NCBI GenBank assembly: GCA_003211135.1
Contig: QCTN01000006.1
Span: 1 to 64,000, forward strand
Direction: 5' to 3'
Origin: Prochlorococcus sp. AG-673-L20
GTDB taxonomy: Bacteria; Cyanobacteriota; Cyanobacteriia; PCC-6307; Cyanobiaceae
DNA: 64,000 nucleotides
The notes beneath the pieces were generated by a model, which worked only from the letters and a program-made list of their open reading frames with translations, was not told the origin of the DNA and did not search any database. This document shows, in pieces, positions 30,988 to 41,182 of this stretch. A program made the translations under genes and the position numbers. Positions within the stretch are counted from its first letter, which is position 1. Every line of letters starts with the position of its first letter.

Positions 30988-31704
30988 ATGGCAACATTAG
31001 GAGTAAATATAGATCATATTGCAAATGTCAGGCAGGCTAGGCAGACTGTAGAACCAGATCCTGTTCAATTTGCTTTTTTAGCAGAATTAGGCGGAGCTGA
31101 TTCTATAACAGTTCACTTAAGAGAAGATAGAAGACATATACAAGATCGTGATATATATCTTTTGAAAGATACTATTAAAACGAAACTCAATCTAGAAATG
31201 GCAGCGACTGAAGAAATGTTGAGAATTTCTAAAAAGTTACTTCCAGATTACGTAACACTTGTACCAGAGAAAAGAAAGGAAATCACTACAGAGGGGGGAT
31301 TAGACGTCAAAAACAATGAGAAATACCTTAAAGACTACGTTAATAATCTAAAAAGTTCTAATATTGAAGTAAGCGCATTTATAGATCCTGCAAATGATCA
31401 GATTAATTCTTCAGGAGAAATAGGATTTGATTTTATAGAATTACATACTGGCAAATATGCTGATTTAAAAGGACAAGATCAATATGTAGAGCTTCAAAAA
31501 ATCATTGAATCTTCGTATTATGCCGTTGATCTTGGATTAGTCGTTAATGCAGGTCATGGACTTAATTATCAGAATGTAAAAAAGATTTCATCAATTAACA
31601 ATATGAATGAGTTAAACATTGGACATAGTATTGTTTCAAGGGCTTTAGCGGTAGGTCTAGAAAGAGCTGTACGCGAAATGAAGACTTTAATTTCAATAAA
31701 TTAA
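30988..31704 (+). CDS. pdxJ: Pyridoxine 5'-phosphate synthase
   Basis: I start it at the ATG at 30988 (MATLGVNIDHIANVRQARQT), because the PdxJ fold begins there; an in-frame TTG at 30961 would add nine residues. 238 residues, normal length. Family motifs: GVNIDHIANVRQARQT, HLREDRRHIQDRD, LNLEMAAT, VTLVPEKR, GHGLNYQNV and NIGHSIVSRA. It condenses aminoacetone phosphate with deoxyxylulose phosphate to make vitamin B6 phosphate. Confidence 0.93.
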   Translation: MATLGVNIDHIANVRQARQTVEPDPVQFAFLAELGGADSITVHLREDRRHIQDRDIYLLKDTIKTKLNLEMAATEEMLRISKKLLPDYVTLVPEKRKEITTEGGLDVKNNEKYLKDYVNNLKSSNIEVSAFIDPANDQINSSGEIGFDFIELHTGKYADLKGQDQYVELQKIIESSYYAVDLGLVVNAGHGLNYQNVKKISSINNMNELNIGHSIVSRALAVGLERAVREMKTLISIN

Positions 31705-31713
31705 TTATTTAAA

Positions 31714-32031
31714 ATGACAACTTATTTTTTCGTTGCAGCAAGTGAGAAATTTTTAACAGTTGAAGAACCTCTTGAAGAGATTTTAAATGAAAGGATCAGA
31801 AACTATAAAGAAAATAAAAAGGAAATAGATTTTTGGCTTTTAAAGAATCCATCTTTTTTGAAATCTTCGACATTTTTAGATTTATCTAAAAAAATCCCTA
31901 ATACTCCAGCAGCCGTTATCTCTACAGATAAAAAATTTATTACCTTTTTAAAGCTTCGCTTAGAATTTGTTGCTGTAGGAGAATTTGAATGCCCTAGTAG
32001 CGAAATTAATGATCCTCTTAAAGTTGAGTAA
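31714..32031 (+). CDS. MgPME-cyclase complex family protein (DUF2488)
   Basis: 105 residues with the cyanobacterial DUF2488 pattern: MTTYFFVAASEKFL at the start, EEPLEEILNERIRNY, EIDFWLLKNPSFL, AVISTDKKFITFLKLRLEFV. This group has been linked to the Mg-protoporphyrin monomethyl ester cyclase complex of chlorophyll synthesis; I rely on memory for that link. It follows pdxJ by 9 bases and precedes recC. Confidence 0.8.
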   Translation: MTTYFFVAASEKFLTVEEPLEEILNERIRNYKENKKEIDFWLLKNPSFLKSSTFLDLSKKIPNTPAAVISTDKKFITFLKLRLEFVAVGEFECPSSEINDPLKVE

Positions 32032-32048
32032 AAAATAATTAAAGAAAA

Positions 32049-35000
32049 TTGCTTAATATTTATAAATCAAACAAAATTGAAGTTATTACTGAGCTATTAG
32101 CAAAAGAATTAATAATTAACCCCCCTTTCATAACAGAAAAACTAGATATAGCAGTTCCTAATTATTTTTTAGGAAAGTGGTTATGGGACCAAATAACAAT
32201 AAGTAATCAAATAAGTGCTCTTTATGAATTTAAGACCATATCAAGTTATACCGAAGCATTATTGACAAAAATTTTCCCAACAATTGATATGGGATTATGG
32301 AATTTTGATTCAATAAAATGGGGAATTATAGATTCATTTGAAGAATTAAACAGCTATAAAGAATCATTACCGCTAAGTAATTGGATTAATAAATACTTAA
32401 ATAATAAAAAGCTAATTGATGGAGATATTCACAACTTATCAAAAAAGATTGCAAATAATTTTATTGAGTATCTTATTTTCAGGCCTGAGATGATAGCTAA
32501 TTGGCATAGATATGAGTTGAGTTCACGAAATCTTTTTAATAATTTAAATTCAAATGAATATTGGCAACCAATTTTATATAAATTACTTGAGAAAAAAATG
32601 ACCGAGAAACCTTCATGTTTATTCATGATTGACATAATCAATAATATTAAAAAAATACATAATGAAGAAAATCTATTACCTAGACAAATATATATTATTT
32701 CTGATAACAATTTATCAAGATTACATGTTAGCTTTTATTCTAAATTAGCAGAATTTACTAAGGTTAATTTATACTTACTCTCTGCTGGAGATAATTTGTG
32801 GAATAGAATAAATTCTCTTGAGGGAGAGGTTGATTTTAGTTCTATTGAGAGCAAATTTAATTTAAATAGTTCAAATATCGAAAAAATTTTTGGCAAATTT
32901 GGAGCTAATTATCAGAAATTAATTGAGGAAACTTCTAATATTGAAAATATAAAAATAAACAATAATTCAATATATATTGATCCAACGTTTAGTTTTACAA
33001 GTGAGAAGGATATACCTTTGATTAATCAAATTCAGAAAAGATTAATTGATAATAGTCAAGATGATTTTATTATAAATGAAAAGGATGAGTCAATTATTTT
33101 TAGGGAGCATTTTAATCAATTAAGTCAATTAGAGTATGTGAGAAATAAAGTCATAGAAATATTAGAAGCTTGCGATGATGTTAAATACAGTGATATCGCT
33201 ATAGTATCTCCTCAAACTAGTTTAATAAAACCTTATCTTAAGTATATTTTTAATAATGAATTAATAAACGGACAAAAGCTACCTCATTTATTTCTTGAAG
33301 ATAATTATGAGGATTCTTCAAATGTATATAATTTCTTACTTGATATTATTGAATTAGCAAATGAGAAAATTACGCTTGAAAAAATAGAATATTTTCTTTC
33401 TAAAAAAGTTAATCAGAATATTTTTGATTTTGATATTGATGAGAAAAATGAGATTATTTTAATATTAAATGAAGTTGGTTTTCATTGGGGATTAGATACT
33501 AACGAAAGGTTGGGTGAAGAAAAAAATACTTTAGAGTGGTGTATAAATAGAATTACTTTAGGTCTAGTTTATGATGAAGAATTTAGTTTAAATAATTCTA
33601 ATCTTAAATCATTTACCCCTAAGAATTCAAGCTTGGACTTGAATAAATGGGTTAAAATATTAGTTGAATTAAAACAATATATTAATTTACTAAGAGGATC
33701 TTTTAATTATTCAGATTGGGTTAAAAAGATTAAATTTATACTTAAAAAAATTAGAAATTTTAATGAGAATTTCAATTTAGATATATATGAAATAAATAGA
33801 ATTCTTGATAATTATTTAATATCTTCAACATCTGATCAAGTAATTGTGTTGAATGTTTTTAGAGAAATATTAATTACATGTATAAATAAATTTAACTATA
33901 GAAATCAATCTTATATAAATAAGATATTAGTAAGTGATATTGAGAAGGTTAGGCTAATTCCTCGTAAGATTATTTTCCTAATTAATATGAATAGTATTTA
34001 TTATCCAAGATTATCGAGTAATGAAAATATAAATTTGCTAACTAAAAAATACCTTCTTGGGGATCCATCTTCTTTTGATAGAGAAAAATACTTTTTCCTA
34101 GAGTTATTAATTTCCTGTAGAAAGCAACTTATAGTTTCTTGGGTTAATAATGATAAAGATAATAAAATGTTAGATATTTCCTTCCCTATTAAGGAACTAA
34201 TAAACTATTTAGAGAGCTTCTTATCTGTAAAACAAAGAAAGTCCATAATCAAATACTTTGATTATGAGAAAGAAGAAGTTGATAATCCTAATAATAGTAA
34301 TTTTTTAAAAAGTCAATATTCTTTATTAAATAAAATAGATTGGGAAGAAAAAATTTATAAATGTAAAGACTTTAAATTATCTGAATTAATTTATTGGTTT
34401 AAAGCTCCTCAGCTTTATTGGCTCAATAAAAAGAATATTTCTCCTAAAGGAATATTTAATCATCATCCAGATGAAGAGTATGTCAGTAATTTGCAGAAAT
34501 TTAAACTAGTTACTAAAGTTATTCAGAAACTTGAAATTGATAATTATGACATTATTGATGAATTAAAAAATTTAAATATAAACGAACTATTTCTTGAAAA
34601 TGGAATTATTGCGCCAAGAAATAGTATTTTTACAAAAGAAAAAGAGATACAAAATCTGTTAGGAAGTTTAGTTGAAAATTTGAGTAATGATAAAAATATA
34701 AAAAGAGTTTACGTTAAATCAAATTCAAATAAAGAAGAATATTTCATTTCTGATAATGTTGTGATTGAATTGATTCATTCCAAACTTAGTTTGAAAAGTT
34801 TGTCAGAAGCTTGGATTAAGTTACTCTTTATTTCTTCTTTAGAAAAGATGATAACAAAGACAAAAGTAATTTTTAGAAAAGAAAATCAATATAAATCAGA
34901 AATTCTTCAAACACCAGGCCAACTCCAATCAAAGAAAATATTAGAAGAATATATAAATATTTTTAAGAATTACTCTGATAAATGTTTACCACTTCCTCCA

Positions 35001-35234
35001 GAAAGTACATATAAATATGTAGAAGCAAAAAAGCTATTGAAAAATGAGAAAAAAGCTTTTTCTGATAAATGGATAGGGAATAAAACATTTACCAAAGGAG
35101 AAAGAGATAATAGTGTAATTCAAATGTGTTTTGGAAATAAAAAAGAAGGAGACTTCTTTTTTGGAAATGATAAATTTGATGATTTATCTTTCAGATTATA
35201 TGGCCCCTTATTTGAGGCATTAAAAAATAAATAA
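32049..35234 (+). CDS. recC: Exodeoxyribonuclease V subunit RecC
   Basis: 1,061 residues from a TTG start. The N-terminus (ELLAKELIINPPFITEKLDI, later VPNYFLGKWLWDQI) and the middle (QLSQLEYVRNKVIEILEACD; DIAIVSPQTS) match the RecC helicase-like fold without a Walker A motif; the C-terminal part is an inactive nuclease-like domain. RecC holds the RecBCD complex, splits the duplex and reads Chi. It is first in the recC-methyltransferase-recB-recD operon. The protein is very Asn/Ile/Lys-rich, typical of this genome. Confidence 0.88.
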   Translation: MLNIYKSNKIEVITELLAKELIINPPFITEKLDIAVPNYFLGKWLWDQITISNQISALYEFKTISSYTEALLTKIFPTIDMGLWNFDSIKWGIIDSFEELNSYKESLPLSNWINKYLNNKKLIDGDIHNLSKKIANNFIEYLIFRPEMIANWHRYELSSRNLFNNLNSNEYWQPILYKLLEKKMTEKPSCLFMIDIINNIKKIHNEENLLPRQIYIISDNNLSRLHVSFYSKLAEFTKVNLYLLSAGDNLWNRINSLEGEVDFSSIESKFNLNSSNIEKIFGKFGANYQKLIEETSNIENIKINNNSIYIDPTFSFTSEKDIPLINQIQKRLIDNSQDDFIINEKDESIIFREHFNQLSQLEYVRNKVIEILEACDDVKYSDIAIVSPQTSLIKPYLKYIFNNELINGQKLPHLFLEDNYEDSSNVYNFLLDIIELANEKITLEKIEYFLSKKVNQNIFDFDIDEKNEIILILNEVGFHWGLDTNERLGEEKNTLEWCINRITLGLVYDEEFSLNNSNLKSFTPKNSSLDLNKWVKILVELKQYINLLRGSFNYSDWVKKIKFILKKIRNFNENFNLDIYEINRILDNYLISSTSDQVIVLNVFREILITCINKFNYRNQSYINKILVSDIEKVRLIPRKIIFLINMNSIYYPRLSSNENINLLTKKYLLGDPSSFDREKYFFLELLISCRKQLIVSWVNNDKDNKMLDISFPIKELINYLESFLSVKQRKSIIKYFDYEKEEVDNPNNSNFLKSQYSLLNKIDWEEKIYKCKDFKLSELIYWFKAPQLYWLNKKNISPKGIFNHHPDEEYVSNLQKFKLVTKVIQKLEIDNYDIIDELKNLNINELFLENGIIAPRNSIFTKEKEIQNLLGSLVENLSNDKNIKRVYVKSNSNKEEYFISDNVVIELIHSKLSLKSLSEAWIKLLFISSLEKMITKTKVIFRKENQYKSEILQTPGQLQSKKILEEYINIFKNYSDKCLPLPPESTYKYVEAKKLLKNEKKAFSDKWIGNKTFTKGERDNSVIQMCFGNKKEGDFFFGNDKFDDLSFRLYGPLFEALKNK

Positions 35235-35707
35235 TGTCTAAATTACAGTTGAAAAGATTTCTTAAGAAATCTTATGAATTTTCCCTAGTTCTTTTACAGT
35301 TCTTCATCATTATTCTTCATTTTATTCATTTGGAATTTATTCCTAAGAAAGAAATAATGCAAGTTAATTTTATCTTTAGTTTTGTGGGTTTCTTACTCAT
35401 CATAATCTCAACAATTGTCATGTTGATTTCAATTAAAGAATTAGGTAGAAATTTATCTCCTTTCCCAAGACCTATAGTCAATGGCAATCTAACTACTTCA
35501 GGTATTTATAGTTTCATTAGACATCCTATGTATTATTCTTTAATACTGATATCTTTTGGTTTTTTTATTACTAAATTATCTTTTTATCATTTATTTTTAA
35601 CAATAAGTCTTGCCTTAATAATTAAATTAAAGATAATTTTAGAAGAGAAATATTTAAATAAAAAATTTAAAAATTATTTTATTTATACAGATAAGGTTAA
35701 ATATTAA
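35234..35707 (+). CDS. Isoprenylcysteine/phospholipid methyltransferase-like protein
   Basis: 157 residues, four hydrophobic segments, and the ICMT/PEMT C-terminal pattern: LTTSGIYSFIRHPMYYSLIL followed by an acidic LEEKYL segment that helps hold S-adenosylmethionine. The substrate in cyanobacteria is unclear. Its ATG shares one base with the recC stop and recB starts 12 bases after it, so it is within the recBCD operon, an odd place for a membrane methyltransferase. Confidence 0.75.
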   Translation: MSKLQLKRFLKKSYEFSLVLLQFFIIILHFIHLEFIPKKEIMQVNFIFSFVGFLLIIISTIVMLISIKELGRNLSPFPRPIVNGNLTTSGIYSFIRHPMYYSLILISFGFFITKLSFYHLFLTISLALIIKLKIILEEKYLNKKFKNYFIYTDKVKY

Positions 35708-35719
35708 CTTAAATAAGAT

Positions 35720-38700
35720 ATGGATATTAACAAAATTAAATTAGATAATAAGTTTAAATTAATAGAAGCAAGTGCTGGAACTGGGAAAAGCTTTACTTTG
35801 GCTCACTTAGTTTTAAGAAATGTATTGGAGAAAAAGATCAAACCAGAGGAAATACTTTTATTAAGTTTCACGAAAAATACATGTACAGAATTAAGAGATA
35901 AAATACTTTCAAGATTTTGTAAACTCAAATTATTTTTACAGAATCCCGAAGAAACTGAATTAGATAATACTCTTTTAGAATGGTATAAAAACTTTCAAAA
36001 GGAGGAAACGAATCCGAAAAAAATAATATTTGATATTGATAATTTTATTAATACTATTTATAAACTAAAAGTAACTACCTTCCATGCTTTTTGCAATAAT
36101 ATTTTAGAGGAATTTAGTATAGATATAGGCTCAGCACAAGATCCATTTATTGAAAATAATATAGATAATTTATACCAAGATATAATCGATGATTTATGGA
36201 TTGAGCAATTTCAAAATCTTGATCCAAAAATAATTTCTGCAATTAATCAAAAAAAAATAAGTTCTATATATGGAAGTAAAATTAATAAATCATTTTTTGT
36301 TGAAATTTTAAAAAATATTGATCAAGAAAATATTTGCAAATTTGAAATAATAAATAAATATAAGAATATTGATATATCAAGTTATTTAAAAGAATTTTTA
36401 CATATAAATTGGAAAGCGTTTTGTGTTGAATGGAATAATAATGGGGAGGAATTATATCTTAAACTTATTTCATTAGGGAAATTAATAAAGGAAATTGGAT
36501 TCAAAAGTCAGGTATATTCATCAAAGCCAAGAAACAATAAGTTTAATCAAATAACTGAATGGATAGAAGATATTAATAAAAGACTTAATTCAGAAAAGAT
36601 AAGTCAACTTTTATATGAGATTTTAAATGAAGATCTTTTATTTAAATATTTTTATAATAAAAATATCAATAAAGAAATTAAAAAATTTGATCTAAGTCTA
36701 GATTTTAGTAGGTTTAAATTACTTCAAGATAAAATTTATAAAATTAAAGAAGGCTTTTATACTGAATTTGTAAGAATATTTATCCAATTAGCTTATATAA
36801 AACTAATCACCTTAAAAAGTAGTTTATCTATTTTTAATTTTAATGATCTTATAAAGACTGTTGAGAAAAAATATCTAGGATCAGATCTTACCAATGATAA
36901 AAGTCTTTCAGAAATTCAAAATAGATTTAAATGTGTTCTAGTGGATGAGTTTCAAGATACAGATAATATTCAGTGGAGCATAATAAAAAAATTCTTTTAT
37001 ACAAATAATCACTTTTTACTTTGCGTTGGAGATCCAAAGCAGGCTATTTATAAATTTAGAGGTGGAGATATTGAAACTTATTTAGAGGCTAAATCTGATG
37101 CCATTGAAGTTTTTAGTCTTACAAATAACTTTAGATCTTCAAATAAATTACTTGATGTTATTAATAATCTATATAAAAATGGACTTAGAGAATCAAAACT
37201 TGAATATAATAATTTAAACTCTAAACTTAATAAAAGTTTTAATCTTAAATTTGATTTTAAGAATGTATTTGAAATTGTAGAATTTTCAAGCAAAGAAGTT
37301 GATATTGAAGATCTTGTCACTAAATATATAGTTAGTTTTCTTTTAAATAATAATGAAATTGATATTAATAAAATTTCAATTCTTACCTTGTATAATTCTC
37401 AATGTTTAGAATTAAAAAATAAATTAATAAAGTTAAATATACCGTGCCAGATTAAAAATAAAAAAAATATCTTTGATACTGAAGCCAGTACTCTATTAGT
37501 CTTATTTATTGAATCTATATTATATCCAAGGCGTTATAGGAACATAAGTTTGTTGGCTACTTCTAAATTTATAGAAATGGATATGGCAGAATTTATTGAT
37601 CATCAAATTAGTAAAAAAATTGAAATTTTAACTAATCAATGTATTTCATGGTCTTTGGAATTAAAAGAGAAAGGATTTTTAACCCTTCTTAATGAACTCA
37701 TTATTAATTACAAGTCATCCTCAATTATATTTGATGCAGATTTATACTCGAATCTATTTCAATTGTCAGAGATAATTGAAAGAGAATTAATCAATAATGA
37801 CTTTAATCTAAATAAAGTATTTAAGTGGTATCTAAACCAATTAGATGATTCTTTAAGGTGTTGTACTGGAGACGATTATTTTACGAAAGATTATAATCTT
37901 CAAAATGGAATTAATCTTTCGACAATTCATAATAGTAAGGGGCTTGAATATGAAATAGTGTTATGTCCCTACTTATCTATTATTTCCAATAAATCAAATA
38001 ACACGAAAGGTCCAATCTGGAAATCAAATTTGGATAGGTCTATCTATATCAATATTTCTAATAATTACAGTAAGGTAGAAGATTTTAAATTAATAGAAGA
38101 AAGAGATTTATTTAAAGAAAGTGAAAGATTGATTTATGTGGCTCTTACCAGGAGTAAATATAAGCTCATTATCTTTAATGATATTAATAATACAAATAAT
38201 ATTATTAATAATGATTTGTTACCTAACCTAGAAAATATTAATTTTCATAAATCTAAAATTGAACACAAAATAGAGGCAATGAATATTAGAGAAATTTCTA
38301 ATAAATTTAATATTAATGGTTTGAAGAATAATCTTTGGAAAATAAATAAAGTTAATACAAAAAAACCTAAAAAAATTCCTTCTGAAGAAGTTATTTCTTT
38401 CTCAAGTTATTCCTCCTGGATTAGTAAAGAACAAAAAACAGACTATGCTTCCAATCAATACAAGGATTATGAAGATAATATCTCAATTCTTAATAATTCC
38501 CAAGATACTAATTTAGAAAAATCAAAAAATTATCCCAAATACTTAACTCTCTCCAATCCCTTAAGTGATTTTCCTAAAGGTACTATTGCTGGTACATGTT
38601 TGCATAAAATAATAGAGAGATTTGATTTTCAAAATGATAATGCCGATAAATTACTTGATTTAATTATTGAAGAATTAAATTTCTTTCATATTGATACTTC

Positions 38701-39355
38701 TTTAGCATTAAATGTAAGAGAAGGTATATTGCGAATCATTAACGTCTCGCTTGGAAGGAAATTATTAAATAAAAAATTAATTGATATCTCTTCAAATAAT
38801 ATTCTAAAAGAGGTTAAGTACAATTTAACTCTTTCTTATAATGGGAAAAATATTAATTCATATGATATTTCCAAATGCTTTCTATTGGATCAAGAATTTG
38901 AATTTGGTAAAAGCTACTCAAACAAAATTAATGATCTACAAATTCTAAATAAAGGTTTTCACTCAGGTTGTATTGACTGTGTAGTCCCTATTGGTAATAA
39001 GTTAGAGGATAGTAAATGGTGGGTAATCGATTGGAAAAGTAATTTTATTTCTGGAAGCGAAAATAGTGATTGTTTACCTGGAAACTATAACTATGAAAAT
39101 ATGAAAGAAGAAATGATTAAACATCATTACCCATTGCAATCTCATCTTTATCTATTGGCATTACATAGATTATTAAAGTGGAGATTAAAAAATTATCAAC
39201 CTAATCTTCATCTTGGAGGATATGTATATTTATTTTTAAAGGGATTGCCTGACAAAAAGTTGTTTGAAAAATCTGTTGAGAAAGATATTTCTCCAGGAGT
39301 TTTTATTGGCCAGGCTCCTATAAATAGAATTAATTATTTAGATAAACTTTTTTAG
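35720..39355 (+). CDS. recB: Exodeoxyribonuclease V subunit RecB
   Basis: 1,211 residues. The UvrD-type helicase is visible: Walker A ASAGTGKSFTL at 17-27, LVDEFQDTD, GDPKQAIYKFRGGD, NLSTIHNSKGLEYE and YVALTRSKYK. The C-terminal nuclease domain has the Asp and Lys of CIDCVVPIG and WVIDWKSN. RecB unwinds 3'-5' and cuts DNA in the RecBCD double-strand-break repair enzyme. recD follows with a 1-base gap. Confidence 0.93.
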   Translation: MDINKIKLDNKFKLIEASAGTGKSFTLAHLVLRNVLEKKIKPEEILLLSFTKNTCTELRDKILSRFCKLKLFLQNPEETELDNTLLEWYKNFQKEETNPKKIIFDIDNFINTIYKLKVTTFHAFCNNILEEFSIDIGSAQDPFIENNIDNLYQDIIDDLWIEQFQNLDPKIISAINQKKISSIYGSKINKSFFVEILKNIDQENICKFEIINKYKNIDISSYLKEFLHINWKAFCVEWNNNGEELYLKLISLGKLIKEIGFKSQVYSSKPRNNKFNQITEWIEDINKRLNSEKISQLLYEILNEDLLFKYFYNKNINKEIKKFDLSLDFSRFKLLQDKIYKIKEGFYTEFVRIFIQLAYIKLITLKSSLSIFNFNDLIKTVEKKYLGSDLTNDKSLSEIQNRFKCVLVDEFQDTDNIQWSIIKKFFYTNNHFLLCVGDPKQAIYKFRGGDIETYLEAKSDAIEVFSLTNNFRSSNKLLDVINNLYKNGLRESKLEYNNLNSKLNKSFNLKFDFKNVFEIVEFSSKEVDIEDLVTKYIVSFLLNNNEIDINKISILTLYNSQCLELKNKLIKLNIPCQIKNKKNIFDTEASTLLVLFIESILYPRRYRNISLLATSKFIEMDMAEFIDHQISKKIEILTNQCISWSLELKEKGFLTLLNELIINYKSSSIIFDADLYSNLFQLSEIIERELINNDFNLNKVFKWYLNQLDDSLRCCTGDDYFTKDYNLQNGINLSTIHNSKGLEYEIVLCPYLSIISNKSNNTKGPIWKSNLDRSIYINISNNYSKVEDFKLIEERDLFKESERLIYVALTRSKYKLIIFNDINNTNNIINNDLLPNLENINFHKSKIEHKIEAMNIREISNKFNINGLKNNLWKINKVNTKKPKKIPSEEVISFSSYSSWISKEQKTDYASNQYKDYEDNISILNNSQDTNLEKSKNYPKYLTLSNPLSDFPKGTIAGTCLHKIIERFDFQNDNADKLLDLIIEELNFFHIDTSLALNVREGILRIINVSLGRKLLNKKLIDISSNNILKEVKYNLTLSYNGKNINSYDISKCFLLDQEFEFGKSYSNKINDLQILNKGFHSGCIDCVVPIGNKLEDSKWWVIDWKSNFISGSENSDCLPGNYNYENMKEEMIKHHYPLQSHLYLLALHRLLKWRLKNYQPNLHLGGYVYLFLKGLPDKKLFEKSVEKDISPGVFIGQAPINRINYLDKLF

Positions 39356-39356
39356 A

Positions 39357-41045
39357 ATGAATCATAATAATTTGGATATAGAAGCATTTCAATATAATCA
39401 TATATTTAATCTCCTCCAGGATATTTTTGGATTTAATGAAATAAAAGATGGAGATTTCGTAAAAGATACTTTAAAAATATTATTAGAATTTGAGAAAAAT
39501 GGTGAAACTATTGTAGAAGTTGATAAAAGGTTAATATTATTTGATTTATTAAAAGATGGATGGCCTAATGAACATTTAAAAGTTCTCAAAGATTTAGGAT
39601 TGTTAAACTCCTTTAATTCACCATTCATATTTTGTGATAGGAAATTATCATTAGCAAAATGGTCTGGAAAGATAAATAGAGTTATAAATATCTTCTTAAA
39701 GAAAATAGATAAAATCCCAATAAAAATAAATGATGATAATAAACTTCATCAAATTAAAAATATTTTTAAAAGTTCAAATTTAGTATTTCTGCAAGGAGGA
39801 CCAGGAACAGGTAAAACAACTTTAATTATAAACTTTATATTAAATTCTTTAAAAAGTGACCGTTTTTTAAATATAGGACTTGCAGCACCTACTGGAAAAG
39901 CTACCTCTAGACTAAAAGAATCTCTTAATGAACAAAAAGATATATTTTTTAGTAAAAGTCTTGATCAAATAGAATGTCAAACTTTACACAAATGGATTTT
40001 TAATTCTGAACATAAAGCTATTAAATTAAAATTTAAATTAAAGGAATTAGATATTTTTATTATTGATGAAATGTCAATGGTAAATATTGATATTATTGAA
40101 TTGATTTTAGATTTATTAGCTAAAGATTGTAAAATAATCCTAGTTGGTGATAAAAATCAATTACCTCCAGTAAAAAATTCCTCTATTTGGAATTATTTAT
40201 TCGAATATTCTAATAATGAGGTAATCAAATCTTGTATAGTAAATCTCAATAAAACTTATAGAAATAGTGGGGATATTGAATTACTTAGTAATCTTATTTT
40301 TAATCCTAAAGATTCCTTATTTAAGAAAAAGATAAAAGAATTAGAAAATGATAAAAAATCAAAAGAAGTTAATATCTTAAAAAGAATTAATAAGGATATT
40401 CCTCTAAGATTATTAAATGAAATTAAAGATTACATTAATAAATTACGAATTTCAACATCAAACTTAAGTAAAAAACAATATATCTTTCAAAAAACATTTG
40501 GAGATTTAATGAGCCATGAAAAAGACTTAATAAATAATATTTTTACAGATTTACAAAGTCACCTTATCCTTTGTGAGAAGAATACTGGGACATGGAGCGT
40601 TGAGAATATAAATGATATCGTTTTAGGCCAGAGAAAACCTTATGATTTTACTAGCCTTGAAGAAGGGATCCCCATAATGTGTACTGAAAATAATAACGAA
40701 CTCGGAATTTCAAATGGAGATATTGGAGTCTTAATAGGAAAAAATGAAAACCGGAAATTCCTATTTAGGAAATTTAATGAAAATAATGATCTTGTAGTTG
40801 ATTTTATTGAACCATCAACTCTTGATAACGTCGTGCCAGCAATTGCTATCACTATTCATAAATCTCAAGGAAGCGAATCTGAAAAAGTAAGTATTTTGTG
40901 GACCCAAAAATCTCAAATTAACAATTACAAGGAAGATCGGAAAGAAAGCAAATTAATTTTCTTTAGAGATAGTTATGAGAAGAGATTACTCTATACAGCA
41001 GTTACAAGAGCAAAGAACTTTTTGGATATTTATTTTTTGAATTAA
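39357..41045 (+). CDS. recD: Exodeoxyribonuclease V subunit RecD
   Basis: 562 residues of a superfamily-1 5'-3' helicase: Walker A LQGGPGTGKTTL near 142, IIDEMSMVN (Walker B), ILVGDKNQLPPV, and late AITIHKSQGSE and LLYTAVTRAK. It is the fast motor of RecBCD. It is last in the operon. A hairpin at 41151 lies about 100 bases downstream and may end the transcript. Confidence 0.92.
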   Translation: MNHNNLDIEAFQYNHIFNLLQDIFGFNEIKDGDFVKDTLKILLEFEKNGETIVEVDKRLILFDLLKDGWPNEHLKVLKDLGLLNSFNSPFIFCDRKLSLAKWSGKINRVINIFLKKIDKIPIKINDDNKLHQIKNIFKSSNLVFLQGGPGTGKTTLIINFILNSLKSDRFLNIGLAAPTGKATSRLKESLNEQKDIFFSKSLDQIECQTLHKWIFNSEHKAIKLKFKLKELDIFIIDEMSMVNIDIIELILDLLAKDCKIILVGDKNQLPPVKNSSIWNYLFEYSNNEVIKSCIVNLNKTYRNSGDIELLSNLIFNPKDSLFKKKIKELENDKKSKEVNILKRINKDIPLRLLNEIKDYINKLRISTSNLSKKQYIFQKTFGDLMSHEKDLINNIFTDLQSHLILCEKNTGTWSVENINDIVLGQRKPYDFTSLEEGIPIMCTENNNELGISNGDIGVLIGKNENRKFLFRKFNENNDLVVDFIEPSTLDNVVPAIAITIHKSQGSESEKVSILWTQKSQINNYKEDRKESKLIFFRDSYEKRLLYTAVTRAKNFLDIYFLN

Positions 41046-41150
41046 GTTTTAATTTCGAGAAATCAGAGTTATCTTTACCTCCAGATGTTAGATTAGTAAT
41101 TCGGCTCTGAAAGGCTAGTCAACAATTTAAGATTCTTTAGATAAATGTTG

Positions 41151-41181
41151 AATGCCTGATCAGTAGATAATCAGGCATTTT
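41151..41181 (+). terminator. 10-bp hairpin just before the DEAD-box helicase start
   Basis: AATGCCTGAT (41151-41160) and ATCAGGCATT (41170-41179) form a perfect 10-bp stem with a 9-base loop, followed by only two or three T. The helicase ATG is at 41183. It could end recBCD transcription, or, as the leader of the helicase mRNA, bury its start region. Confidence 0.65.
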
Positions 41182-41182
41182 A

